NCBI GenBank assembly: GCA_016204355.1
Contig: JACQKT010000019.1
Coordinates: 1-33,143, forward strand
DNA: 33,143 nucleotides
Direction: 5' to 3'
Source of the DNA: Candidatus Liptonbacteria bacterium
Lineage (GTDB): Bacteria; Patescibacteriota; Minisyncoccia; UBA6257; 2-01-FULL-56-20
Below the pieces are notes generated by a model. It searched no databases and had not been told where the DNA came from. It saw nothing but the letters and a program-made list of their open reading frames with translations. Both the position numbers and the translations under genes were made by a program. Positions 1 to 8,138 of the stretch are shown one piece after another; positions within the stretch are counted from its first letter, which is position 1; the number at the start of each line of letters is the position of its first letter.

Positions 1-2202
1 CAGAGAAACGACAAGAAAACCGTCTGTGACGAAGTTAAGCCAGATAATCTGCGCGGGCAATATCGGAAGCCGCATTCCCAAAACCATCGAACCGATTATC
101 ACAAGTACCTCCCCCAAACTGGTGGAAAATAAATAGAGGATGACTTTTTTGATTGTTTTGTAAATGCTTCTGCCTTCTTCGACAGCGTAAGTTATGTTCA
201 CGAATTTGTCGTCGAGAAGGACCATATCGGCGGCTTCTTTGGCGACTTCGGTACCTATCTTGCCCATCGCGACTCCCAAGTCCGCCGCGGCGAGGGAGGG
301 CGCGTCGTTGACTCCGTCGCCGGTCATTGCAACGACTTCTCCCCTTTTCTTGAATATCTCGATTATCTTCAGCTTCTGTTCGGGCGTCACTCTGGCAAAA
401 ACACTGCATGACGCGAACCGTTCCGTCAGTTCGGATTCAGGCAGTTTTTCCAGTTCTTCGCCCGTTATTACTCCGTCGCCGTCTCTTAAGATCCCCGCGT
501 CTCTCGCGATGGCGTACGCTGTTATTTTATGGTCGCCGGTTATCATAACGACTCTGATGCCCGACTTTTCAGCCACGGCAACGGCCTCTTTGACGTCCTC
601 CCTGAGCGGGTCACGCATTCCGAAAAACCCGCCGAACGTAAGCGGGGGCATTTTGTCCTCGGAAACGTAATTAGCGTCGGCGTTGAAAGCGAAAGCGAGA
701 ATCCTGTATCCTCCCTCCGACATTTTCAGAAAAACCTCTTCCCTTTTTTCCATTTCCGCTTTGGACATTTTTTCCGCCCTGCCATTCTTCAAGATATATT
801 CGGAAAGCCGCATAACTTTTTCCGGCGCGCCAATTATTGTAAGAAAATCTTTGCCGTTGAACTTATGGACTACAAGATGATATTTTGTGTTGTAATCAAA
901 CGGCAATTCAAAAATTTTTTCCGTCTCTTTCTCCAATTCTTTGAATCCTATTTTTCTTGCGAAAACTCCCAGGGCGGCTTCCGTAGGGTCGCCGGAAACT
1001 TTCCATATTTTTTCCTTTTCTATATAAATGGCTTCGGCATTGGCGCAAAATAGAGCTATCCTTCCTGCAAGAAGCAGGTCGGGATGATTCAATGGGTCTA
1101 TCGTTTTTCCTTTCGCAAGCACGGACCCCTGGGGTTCGTAACCCGCGCCTAAAACTTCGTAGGTGTTTCCGTTGACGTAAACCTTTTCCACGGTCATCTC
1201 ATTTTTGGTAAGCGTTCCCGTCTTGTCCACGGCGATTATTTTCGCCTGCCCAAGCCCTTCCACCGCCTGCAATTTTTTGACAAGAACATTTTGTCTGGAC
1301 ATTCTCAAAACTCCGGATGCCAAAACAAGCGTCATAACTATCGGCAATCCCTCCGGAATTATCGAGACTGATAGCGAAACGACTATCGTGAACATATGCC
1401 TCATTTCCTCTCCCCTGAACAGCCCGAGTATGAAAACCGCCGCCCCTATCGCCGATACCGAAAGCAGTATCGCCCTTGAAAGATAAGATATATTCTTTTT
1501 CAAAGGCAGGTCGGCGTCTATAGCGGCTATTTCTCTGGAAATCTTGCCTATTTCCGTATTCAGCCCAGTGGCTACGACAATCGCCCTTCCGCTTCCGCCG
1601 GCCACGTTTGTGCCTTTGAAAATCATATTCCGCCGTTCCTGCACCGGCAGTGATTCCCCCTTCATATCTTCGGATATTTTGGCGACAGGTGTGGATTCCC
1701 CTGTCAAAACAGATTCATCTATACGCAAGGAAGAAACCGATATCAGCCGCGAGTCGGCGGGAATTTTTTCTCCTTCCCTCAAAATTACAAGGTCGCCGGG
1801 AACCACTTCCTTGTCGGGAATGATTATTTCGATTCCGTCCCTGAAAACCGTGGCGGACCCCTGCGCAAAATTCTTCAGGGCGCGCAAGGTATTTTGCGCT
1901 TTCCCTTCCTGAATTGTTCCTGCAACGGCGTTGAAAAACAGGACAAGAAAAATAATCACGCCGTCGGCGGTTTCGCCCATGAAAACCACAATCGCGGCCG
2001 CTATCAGCAAAATGAAAATAAGCGGACTGAAAAATTGCGATATAAAAATAGAAAAAAATCCTTTCGCTTTCGGTTCGGGAAGTTCGTTTGCTCCGTATTC
2101 TTTAATCTTGCTTTCGATTTCCTTTTCGGACAGGCCGAATTCCGCCGATTTTAGCCTTTCGAATATTTGAGAAAGCGTTTCGTTCTGTGGAACTAATGAC
2201 AT
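1..2202 (-). CDS. P-type cation ATPase, Ca2+-type (3' end outside the window)
   Basis: Membrane pump that would export Ca2+ or a similar cation using ATP. The first 734 residues are visible; the last membrane helices lie beyond the left edge. Seen in order: a cytoplasmic N-terminus, the actuator TGES loop at residues 167-170, a fourth membrane helix with PEGLP, the phosphorylation motif DKTGTLT with its Asp at 326, a nucleotide-binding domain with GAPEK, the hinge TGDGVND at 627-633, and a sixth helix with NFVTDG. PEGLP together with N-x-x-T-D matches the ion-binding residues of SERCA-type type II pumps, so Ca2+ is the best guess; Na+ or Mn2+ cannot be excluded. The start ATG lies 44 bases after the msrB stop, so the gene may be the last visible member of the SOD-Msr run. 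No catalytic motif is missing in the visible part. Confidence 0.93.
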   Translation of the reverse strand, partial: MSLVPQNETLSQIFERLKSAEFGLSEKEIESKIKEYGANELPEPKAKGFFSIFISQFFSPLIFILLIAAAIVVFMGETADGVIIFLVLFFNAVAGTIQEGKAQNTLRALKNFAQGSATVFRDGIEIIIPDKEVVPGDLVILREGEKIPADSRLISVSSLRIDESVLTGESTPVAKISEDMKGESLPVQERRNMIFKGTNVAGGSGRAIVVATGLNTEIGKISREIAAIDADLPLKKNISYLSRAILLSVSAIGAAVFILGLFRGEEMRHMFTIVVSLSVSIIPEGLPIVMTLVLASGVLRMSRQNVLVKKLQAVEGLGQAKIIAVDKTGTLTKNEMTVEKVYVNGNTYEVLGAGYEPQGSVLAKGKTIDPLNHPDLLLAGRIALFCANAEAIYIEKEKIWKVSGDPTEAALGVFARKIGFKELEKETEKIFELPFDYNTKYHLVVHKFNGKDFLTIIGAPEKVMRLSEYILKNGRAEKMSKAEMEKREEVFLKMSEGGYRILAFAFNADANYVSEDKMPPLTFGGFFGMRDPLREDVKEAVAVAEKSGIRVVMITGDHKITAYAIARDAGILRDGDGVITGEELEKLPESELTERFASCSVFARVTPEQKLKIIEIFKKRGEVVAMTGDGVNDAPSLAAADLGVAMGKIGTEVAKEAADMVLLDDKFVNITYAVEEGRSIYKTIKKVILYLFSTSLGEVLVIIGSMVLGMRLPILPAQIIWLNFVTDGFLVVSL

Positions 2203-2246
2203 TTTGATAGTTTGCTTCCGGAGGTTCAATTTATCCGAAAGTAATT

Positions 2247-2672
2247 TTATTTTACGTTTTTGTTTTCCTTTTCGAGTTCAAGGCAAACGGAATTTATGCA
2301 GTACCTTTTTCCGCCTTTGTCTTCTGGTCCGTCATCGAAAACGTGTCCAAGGTGCGAGCCGCAGTTTTTGCAGACAACTTCCGTACGTTTCATTCCGAAA
2401 TCGTTGTCTTCGCGGAGTTCTATGTTAGTATCGTTTGCCGGCTTGCCCTCCAAAGTTTCGCTCGGCGAAATTTCGGAGGGTGAAGTGAAACTCGGCCAGC
2501 CCGTTCCCGAATCGAATTTAGTATCGGAAGAAAAAAGTTCCGCTCCGCAGACGGCACATTTGTACATCCCCTTTTCGTGATTGTTCCAGTATTTCCCGGT
2601 GAACGGCGCTTCCGTCCCTTTTTCCCGCGCGACTTTATAAAGTTCGGGTGGAAGTTCGCTGTCTTTTTTCAT
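2247..2672 (-). CDS. msrB: Peptide-methionine (R)-S-oxide reductase MsrB
   Basis: Reduces methionine-R-sulfoxide in oxidised proteins, normally using thioredoxin. The 141 residues match a full-length single-domain MsrB. Two zinc CxxC pairs are visible at C39/C42 and C101/C104, the SGTGWPSF motif is at 55-62, and the catalytic cysteine is C125 in RYCINS. The site that carries a resolving cysteine in many MsrB proteins is Thr57 here. An additional cysteine, C130, lies five residues after the catalytic one and could substitute; that role is inference. The gene follows msrA on the same strand, but the 122-base gap between them holds two matching palindromes, so msrB may have its own regulated promoter. 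The Ca2+-ATPase gene follows 44 bases downstream. Confidence 0.96.
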   Translation of the reverse strand: MKKDSELPPELYKVAREKGTEAPFTGKYWNNHEKGMYKCAVCGAELFSSDTKFDSGTGWPSFTSPSEISPSETLEGKPANDTNIELREDNDFGMKRTEVVCKNCGSHLGHVFDDGPEDKGGKRYCINSVCLELEKENKNVK

Positions 2673-2704
2673 AAATCTATTTTATTCGATTTTAAAACCC
2701 CGTA

Positions 2705-2734
2705 ACCATCACTATGACATGTCATAGTGATGGT
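2705..2734. promoter_or_regulatory. Perfect 30-bp palindrome upstream of msrB (operator candidate 1)
   Basis: A perfect inverted repeat of 30 bases whose inner 18 bases read ACTATG-ACATGT-CATAGT. It lies 33-62 bases before the msrB start codon. The outer six bases of its inner 18-mer on each side are identical to those of the palindrome at 2763-2780, while the central six differ. That is the pattern expected for two sites of one dimeric regulator. The RNA could also form a hairpin, but no T-run follows on the minus strand, so a terminator is less likely. Confidence 0.6.
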
Positions 2735-2762
2735 AGTGTAATAAATTTTTGTTTTGATAAGT

Positions 2763-2780
2763 ACTATGCTTAAGCATAGT
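2763..2780. promoter_or_regulatory. Perfect 18-bp palindrome ACTATG-N6-CATAGT (operator candidate 2)
   Basis: Second copy of the ACTATG-N6-CATAGT arrangement, here with centre CTTAAG, just after the msrA stop. The centres of the two palindromes are 52 bases apart, close to five helical turns, so both would face the same side of the DNA. Confidence 0.55.
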
Positions 2781-2794
2781 GGCTGAAATTTTTT

Positions 2795-3346
2795 TTATTC
2801 GCTTTGGGAGCTCTTCAAAAGCCGACTGAATTTTTCTTTAAGCTTGTCGAGCTTGGGACTTATGACGACCTGGCAATAGGGTGCGGAAGAGTTGTTTTTG
2901 TAATAATTCCTGTGATATTCCTCAGCCTCGTAAAAATTTTCCAAAGGTTTGACTTCGGTAACAACCTTCGGGCCGGATACGTTCAGATTTTCGATGAATT
3001 TTTCCGCTTCCCTTTTTTGTTCCTCGTCTGCATAAAAAACCACTGAACGATACTGGGTGCCGACATCATTCCCCTGCCTGTTCACGGCAGTCGGGTCGTG
3101 CGTGGCAAAAAAAATTGTCAGAAGGTTGTTATAAGTTATTTGTCCTGGGTCATAAGTTATCTTGATGACTTCGGCGTGCCCCGTTTTCCCCAAGCAAACG
3201 TCCTCGTAAGAAGGATTTGCCATGGTTCCTCCGCTGTATCCCGGCATTACGGAAATCACGCCCTTGAGCTCCGAAAAAACGGCTTCAGTGCACCAAAAAC
3301 AGCCTCCTCCGAAAACAGCGACTTTATTTTTTCCGCTTTCTTCCAT
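2795..3346 (-). CDS. msrA: Peptide-methionine (S)-S-oxide reductase MsrA
   Basis: Repairs methionine-S-sulfoxide, the stereoisomer MsrB cannot use. The 183-residue protein has the family signature GGGCFWC near the N-terminus with catalytic C16, followed by GYSGG, YEDVC-x-G-x-TGHAE, HDPT and GTQYRS. The C-terminal segment APYCQVVISPKL supplies a possible resolving cysteine. The start ATG directly abuts the malic enzyme stop with no spacer, which indicates translational coupling. Length and motifs are complete. With msrB, SOD and malic enzyme in the same direction, the context is oxidative damage repair. Confidence 0.96.
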   Translation of the reverse strand: MEESGKNKVAVFGGGCFWCTEAVFSELKGVISVMPGYSGGTMANPSYEDVCLGKTGHAEVIKITYDPGQITYNNLLTIFFATHDPTAVNRQGNDVGTQYRSVVFYADEEQKREAEKFIENLNVSGPKVVTEVKPLENFYEAEEYHRNYYKNNSSAPYCQVVISPKLDKLKEKFSRLLKSSQSE

Positions 3347-4486
3347 TTAATCTTTAATCGCCGCCGCGACCGCCTCGGTGACGCCTTTTTCAAAAACGCT
3401 AGGCAATATCTTGTCTACGGACGGATTCTTTACGAAAGCGGCCAGTTTTTCCGCGGCGACAATGAACATTTTGTCGTCAAACTGCTTTATGCCGTTGTCC
3501 AGCGCGCCTCGGAAAATTCCCGGAAAAGAAAGAACATTATTTACCTGATTCGGAAAATCGGACCTTCCTGTTGCGACAATGAATGCCCCGGCCTCTTTTG
3601 CAATATCTGGCATTATTTCGGGAACGGGATTTGCGAGGGCGAAAATAACCGGCCTCGCGTTCATGGCGCGCACCATATCCCCCGTCAGAATTCCCGGTTT
3701 GCTTACGCCTATAAAAATGTCCGCTCCTTTGACGGCTCCGGCGAGCCCGCCCGAAATTCCGCGCGGATTTGTCGTTTCGCTGAGATATTTTTTATCCGGC
3801 GAAAGATCTCCACGCTCTTTATTGATTATTCCCTTGCTGTCCAGAACGACAATGTCTTTGAAGCCGTAATCGAGCATTATTTTCGCGACCGCGGTTCCCG
3901 CCGCGCCCGCGCCGCTGACGACGATTTTCGCTTTTTCTTTTTCGAGTCCGGCAAGTTTCATAGAGTTTATTACGCCGGCGAGAACGACGACCGCCGTGCC
4001 GTGCTGGTCGTCGTGCATGACCGGTATCGGAAGTTCTTCCCGTAGCCGGCGCTCTATTTCAAAACAGCGCGGAGCGGAAATGTCTTCGAGGTTCACTCCG
4101 CCGAAGACGGGCGCTATGTTTTTTACGGTTTTTATTATCTCTTCCGCGTCCTGAGTCGAAAGGCATATCGGGAAAGCGTCTATGTCCGCGAACCTTTTGA
4201 AAAGCGCGGCTTTGCCCTCCATTACCGGAATCGCCGCTTCCGCTCCGAGATTACCCAAACCCAAAATCGCCGAGCCGTCGGAAACTATGGCGACAGAATT
4301 GCCTTTTAACGTCAGCTCGCGCGCGAGTTCTTTATTTTTTCCGATTTCGGAGCTTACATGGCCGACTCCCGGCGTGTATGCAAGCGACAGATCGTCCTTA
4401 TTTTCTATCGGGACTTTTCCTTTTACTTCAATCTTCCCCCGATTTTTTCTGTGCATTTCGAGGGCTTTTTGGTTTATATTATCCAT
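3347..4486 (-). CDS. NAD(P)-dependent malic enzyme
   Basis: Converts malate to pyruvate and CO2 while reducing NAD(P)+. The 379 residues fit the short bacterial form, without a phosphotransacetylase domain. Visible motifs are YTPG at 37-40 with the general-acid Tyr37, SDGSAILGLGN at 69-79, EGKAALF with catalytic Lys92, metal ligands in NLEDISAP (E134, D135) and HDDQHGT (158-164), and the dinucleotide fold GAGAAGTA at 192-199. The cofactor preference cannot be read with confidence. It lies 19 bases after the SOD gene and abuts msrA. A role in supplying reductant for the methionine sulfoxide reductases is an inference from this position. No residue loss was seen. Confidence 0.94.
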   Translation of the reverse strand: MDNINQKALEMHRKNRGKIEVKGKVPIENKDDLSLAYTPGVGHVSSEIGKNKELARELTLKGNSVAIVSDGSAILGLGNLGAEAAIPVMEGKAALFKRFADIDAFPICLSTQDAEEIIKTVKNIAPVFGGVNLEDISAPRCFEIERRLREELPIPVMHDDQHGTAVVVLAGVINSMKLAGLEKEKAKIVVSGAGAAGTAVAKIMLDYGFKDIVVLDSKGIINKERGDLSPDKKYLSETTNPRGISGGLAGAVKGADIFIGVSKPGILTGDMVRAMNARPVIFALANPVPEIMPDIAKEAGAFIVATGRSDFPNQVNNVLSFPGIFRGALDNGIKQFDDKMFIVAAEKLAAFVKNPSVDKILPSVFEKGVTEAVAAAIKD

Positions 4487-4505
4487 CTTTCAGGCAAGCC
4501 GCGTA

Positions 4506-5123
4506 CTATATTTTCATTTTTGCGCCGTCGAAATAATTTTGAACAGCGCTCCAGTCGACGACATTCCACCAATTGTCTATGTATTCGGGCCGGCGGTTCT
4601 GATACTTGAGATAATAAGCGTGCTCCCATACGTCGAGCGTCAAAATCGGTGTTTGTCCGTTCACTAGCGGATTGACGTGGTCTTTCGTTCCCGTTATCAG
4701 CGCCTTTTTTTCTTTATCCAAGGCGAGCCATATCCAGCCGCTTCCGAAAAATCCCGCCGCCTCGTTCGAGAATTTTTCTTTGAAAGCCTCGAAGGTGCCG
4801 AAAGATGAATTTATCGCTTCGGCAAGAGTTCCCGCCGGTTTGCTGCCTCCGTTTTTTTTCATAACGGTCCAGAAAAAAGAGTGGTTCAGATGTCCGCCGC
4901 CGTTATTCCTGATCGTCATGCGCACGTCCTCAGGAACTGAATCCAGCGACAAAAGAAGTTCTTCGAGGTTTTTTTCTTCGAGTTCTGGATGTTTTTCTAT
5001 CGCGGCGTTGAGTTTGTCGACATATGCTTTGTGGTGTTTGGAGTGGTGCAGCTCCATTGTCTTCTCGTCGATGTACGGCTCCAAGTCTCCGTAACCGTAA
5101 GTTAAGTCGGGCAGTTTGTGCAT
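4506..5123 (-). CDS. Superoxide dismutase, Fe/Mn family
   Basis: Dismutates superoxide to O2 and H2O2 in the cytoplasm. The 205 residues carry all four metal ligands: H26 in MELHHSKHH, H81 in GGGHLNHSFFW, D164 and H168 in DVWEHAYY. The Gly-rich segment before H81 is Mn-like. The second-shell Gln that MnSOD carries near residue 146 aligns with His149 in TKDHVNPL, a substitution known in some Fe or dual-metal members, so the metal is left open. No secretion signal is visible. The gene heads the block SOD-malic enzyme-msrA and has a recognisable promoter about 65 bases upstream of its start. Confidence 0.96.
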   Translation of the reverse strand: MHKLPDLTYGYGDLEPYIDEKTMELHHSKHHKAYVDKLNAAIEKHPELEEKNLEELLLSLDSVPEDVRMTIRNNGGGHLNHSFFWTVMKKNGGSKPAGTLAEAINSSFGTFEAFKEKFSNEAAGFFGSGWIWLALDKEKKALITGTKDHVNPLVNGQTPILTLDVWEHAYYLKYQNRRPEYIDNWWNVVDWSAVQNYFDGAKMKI

Positions 5124-5124
5124 T

Positions 5125-5146
5125 TTGTTAGATATTTGTTAGATAT
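5125..5146. repeat. Tandem 11-bp duplication in the SOD leader
   Basis: The unit TTGTTAGATAT occurs twice without spacer, ending a few bases before the SOD start codon. It lies where an SD site would be, and none is seen. Confidence 0.6.
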
Positions 5147-5187
5147 TTTTTATGCGGGTACGACCATGCCCGCTATATCAGAATTAC

Positions 5188-5216
5188 ATTATATACCCCG
5201 CTTATGAAGTTTCCAA
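5188..5216 (-). promoter_or_regulatory. Promoter of the SOD block, TTGGAA-N17-TATAAT
   Basis: Reading leftward, a perfect TATAAT (5193-5188) stands 17 bases after TTGGAA (5216-5211). Transcription would begin near 5181, giving a leader of about 58 bases with a small GCGGG/CCCGC hairpin. It is the only clear promoter found ahead of SOD-malic enzyme-msrA. Confidence 0.55.
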
Positions 5217-5236
5217 AAACTCCGCTTTGGCGGTGA

Positions 5237-6760
5237 TCAAGCATAACCGGGGAAGAAGTCCGTCTTTATTCTGATCCTGCCGACACCCATTTCCAAAAGG
5301 ACTTTTTTCATCGCTTCAACCATCGAATGCGGTCCGGAAACATAAAACGTTCTTTCTTTATAATCGGGTATTTCCTTTTCTATCATTTCCCTGTTTACAA
5401 TCCCGATCCGCGCGTTTTTATCGGCAAGGATCTCCTTGTCGCCGCTAAGAGCGTATACGATTTTCATCCCAAGTTTCTCTTCCGCTTCTCTGAAAATATT
5501 CCTGTATGCGATCTCGGAAGGATTTTTGCTCGAATATAAAAGGGTTATCTGTCTTTGTTCGTTCTTATCAAGAAGATATTTGACGATGCTCCGGAACGGC
5601 GTAACTCCTATGCCCCCGGCGAGAAATGCGAGTTTTTTATCTTTGTTACGCGGCAAAACGAAATCACCGGAAAGTTGTCCGGCTATGATCTTGCTGCCGG
5701 ACTCCAACGAAGCCAATTTTTTCTTGAAAGTGCTCGGTGATTCGTAAAATTTGATTCCGAGTCTTACTTCCTTCTCCGTCGGTGAAGAAGCGATTGTAAA
5801 ATAGCGTCGATTTCCGCGGGTATCCGGCTTTTCGTGCCCCAGCGTCCATTCGAGGTACTGCCCTGGCTTGAATTTGACCTTATCCTCGGTTTCGAAAACA
5901 AAATCATAAATTCCGGTTCCGACAAGCTCTTTTCTTGCGAGCTGGAAAATATATTTTTTCTTTGGGCTTACGGCGTATGAAAAAATGTTTCCGACGAGAA
6001 GCACGAACTCGAGCGTAGAATATATGCCGACTAGAGGTATCGGCGACGCGAACAGAAAACCGACGAGAGCTCCGTAAATGATCCGGAGAAATCTTGTTGG
6101 CGGCGTCGTGATGGGTTCGGTGAGCATTACGAAAGCGAAGAAAAATATCGGCGTGTATAAAATTGTTCTTTGAATGCTTGAAAAAGCGGCATGCGCGGGC
6201 ACGGCTGTCGCCGTGACGAGCAGCGCAACGACAAAAAATCCCGAAACCATGTCGAAGCGCTGTACCTTTCTGACAACCAAAAGGCCTCCGGCGACTACGA
6301 AGGACATCATCGGTAAATTTCCCCCAACCCACCATGAAGCGAACTGATCCATGGTGATCGCCGTAAAGACGACGGCGAAAGCTGCCGGGTTGAAAATATG
6401 CTTTTTGTTCACAGCGAGAATGTATTTCGAAGCCATTGCCACGAATCCGGCCATCAAGAGAAAAAGAATTTCATTTATGTTACCGGGCGAGGTCGGAGTT
6501 ATTATGAGCGTCAATATAAAAGCGGTTATATAAACGGACTCGACATTGGGCTGCGCGCAGAAAACGCGCGCGAAAATCACATTGGTTATCCATGAAATAG
6601 CGGCGAGGACTGCCGCAGAAAACGCTATTTCAATCGGACCGTAGGGAAGAATTCCGAAATATCCGAAAATCGCCGCCGCAGCCAAAAGAAAAATAAGATA
6701 ATACAGCACGAGGCGGTACATCGTTATCCTGTTCAGAAAATTATCTATTGCGCCGAGCAT
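5237..6760 (-). CDS. RnfD/NqrB-like membrane domain fused to a ferredoxin-NAD(P)H reductase domain
   Basis: Probable membrane flavoprotein passing electrons between NAD(P)H and an unknown partner. Residues 1-265 form about eight hydrophobic helices with RnfD/NqrB/RnfE-like signatures, including FNPAAFAV at 123-130 and TEPITTPPT at 214-222. Residues 266-507 are an FNR-type reductase: RRYFTIASSP at 318-327 for FAD, AGGIGVTPFRS at 381-391 for NAD(P), and YVSGPHSM at 473-480 near the end. The SGAT site where FMN is covalently bound in true RnfD/NqrB was not seen. No other rnf or nqr subunit gene is nearby, so it may act alone. It ends 113 bases before SOD, so shared transcription is unlikely. It could belong to a ferric-reductase-like group; the fusion itself is clear. 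Confidence 0.85.
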   Translation of the reverse strand: MLGAIDNFLNRITMYRLVLYYLIFLLAAAAIFGYFGILPYGPIEIAFSAAVLAAISWITNVIFARVFCAQPNVESVYITAFILTLIITPTSPGNINEILFLLMAGFVAMASKYILAVNKKHIFNPAAFAVVFTAITMDQFASWWVGGNLPMMSFVVAGGLLVVRKVQRFDMVSGFFVVALLVTATAVPAHAAFSSIQRTILYTPIFFFAFVMLTEPITTPPTRFLRIIYGALVGFLFASPIPLVGIYSTLEFVLLVGNIFSYAVSPKKKYIFQLARKELVGTGIYDFVFETEDKVKFKPGQYLEWTLGHEKPDTRGNRRYFTIASSPTEKEVRLGIKFYESPSTFKKKLASLESGSKIIAGQLSGDFVLPRNKDKKLAFLAGGIGVTPFRSIVKYLLDKNEQRQITLLYSSKNPSEIAYRNIFREAEEKLGMKIVYALSGDKEILADKNARIGIVNREMIEKEIPDYKERTFYVSGPHSMVEAMKKVLLEMGVGRIRIKTDFFPGYA

Positions 6761-6854
6761 TTTATGATTTCATATTTTATTTGCGAAACGAACGCACAGA
6801 ATTGCGAATTCATGGCAAGCTAAAACAACGGCCATTAAGCGGCGATTAAGATTA

Positions 6855-8108
6855 TTATAAAGATACAATAAGGTAGACGGCAACCAAAGCCGAGGAAACG
6901 ACAAGCGTTATTACGCCGAAAACGTTCGATATCCGTGGATTTGTCAAATTTCCCATGATTTTGGGATTATTGGCTATCTTTAAAATAAGATAGATTATAG
7001 GCGGGGTGATGATGGCATACAGTAGGGCCGTATATATCAAAAGAGAAACGGGGTCGAATCCCAAAAAATCAATCGCCATTCCGATTATTGTTGCGGCTAT
7101 TATGGACGAATAAAAACCCTTCGCCTGCCCGAATTTTTCGTTTATTCCTTTCGGCCACTTGAAGGTTTCCGCGAACATGTATCCGATGTTGCCGGAGAGA
7201 ACCGGGATGGCAAGAAGCCCCGTCCCTACTATTCCCGCCACGAAAGCAAGATATGCCCAGTCTCCGAGCATGGGGCGCAGAACCAGCGCCGCCTCGGAAA
7301 AATTTTTTATCGTATGTGCGCCAGAAGTATCCGCGAGGCTTGCCGCTCCTGCTATTATGAACCATGCGATGAAATTCGAGAGGACCATTCCCGTGAGCGT
7401 GTCCTTTCTCAAATCGGACAATTCCCTTTTTACAATTCCGTTTTCGGACATGGAACGGTGATTTCTTTCGAATTCTTTTTTCTCCTCCACTTCTTCGTTC
7501 GCCTGCCAGAAAAAAAGATACGGCGATATCGTGGTTCCGAAAATCGCGGTGAGCATCATGATGTTGCCAGCGTTTAATTCGAAATTCGGAATAAAAGTTC
7601 TTTTTACGGCATCCAGCCAATTTACATCGAGATATAAAACCGCAAAAACGTAAAAAAGAAGGCTTAGGGTGAGCCATTTGAGAACGTTGGCGAATTTTTT
7701 GTACGGAAAATTTATCGTGCAGAAAAGTATCAAAGCCGCGACAATGGGCATAATTACGAAATTCCCCACGGGCAAAATGCCGTTGATGGAGGCACCTATC
7801 GCGAGCAGGTCCGCGCCTATATTCACCACGATCACGATCGTGGAAATAAATACCAGGAAAAACAGCGTCGCCTTGGAATAATTTTCCCTGATTATTTCCA
7901 CCAATCCTTTTCCGGTGGACAGCCCTATCCTTCCGGACATTTCCTGTATGAAATACATCATGGGCAGCGTGAAAAGCGTTGTCCACAACGCGCCGAATCC
8001 GAGAATCACGCCGCTCTGGAGATAAGTCAGAATTCCCGACGGGTCGTCATCAGAGGCTCCTGTTATCAGTCCCGGTCCCAGTTTTTTGAAAAATCTGAGC
8101 CTCTTCAT
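6855..8108 (-). CDS. Nramp-related (SLC11-like) divalent metal transporter with altered metal site
   Basis: Inner-membrane transporter of 417 residues with about eleven helices. The overall pattern is Nramp: a first-helix motif (DDDPSG at 20-25), a broken sixth helix, and conserved NIGADLLAIGAS at about 96-107. Canonical Nramp proteins use DPGN in helix 1 and an A-x-x-M-P-H-type segment in helix 6 to bind Mn2+/Fe2+. Here helix 1 reads DPSG, replacing the Asn, and helix 6 reads GTTISPYLFFW at 191-201 with no methionine ligand. Such changes are known in Nramp-related proteins that do not prefer transition metals, including Mg2+ transporters, so the substrate should not be assumed to be Mn2+/Fe2+. 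A 48-residue CxxC protein is encoded 30 bases upstream on the same strand. Confidence 0.88.
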   Translation of the reverse strand: MKRLRFFKKLGPGLITGASDDDPSGILTYLQSGVILGFGALWTTLFTLPMMYFIQEMSGRIGLSTGKGLVEIIRENYSKATLFFLVFISTIVIVVNIGADLLAIGASINGILPVGNFVIMPIVAALILFCTINFPYKKFANVLKWLTLSLLFYVFAVLYLDVNWLDAVKRTFIPNFELNAGNIMMLTAIFGTTISPYLFFWQANEEVEEKKEFERNHRSMSENGIVKRELSDLRKDTLTGMVLSNFIAWFIIAGAASLADTSGAHTIKNFSEAALVLRPMLGDWAYLAFVAGIVGTGLLAIPVLSGNIGYMFAETFKWPKGINEKFGQAKGFYSSIIAATIIGMAIDFLGFDPVSLLIYTALLYAIITPPIIYLILKIANNPKIMGNLTNPRISNVFGVITLVVSSALVAVYLIVSL

Positions 8109-8138
8109 TAAATCGATTTCCGGACGCTTTTACCGGAA

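Noticed and set aside
3098-4045. Long plus-strand frame of 315 codons
   Set aside because: It is antisense to malic enzyme and msrA, whose motifs are unambiguous, and its translation is rich in Arg and Phe without any family signal.
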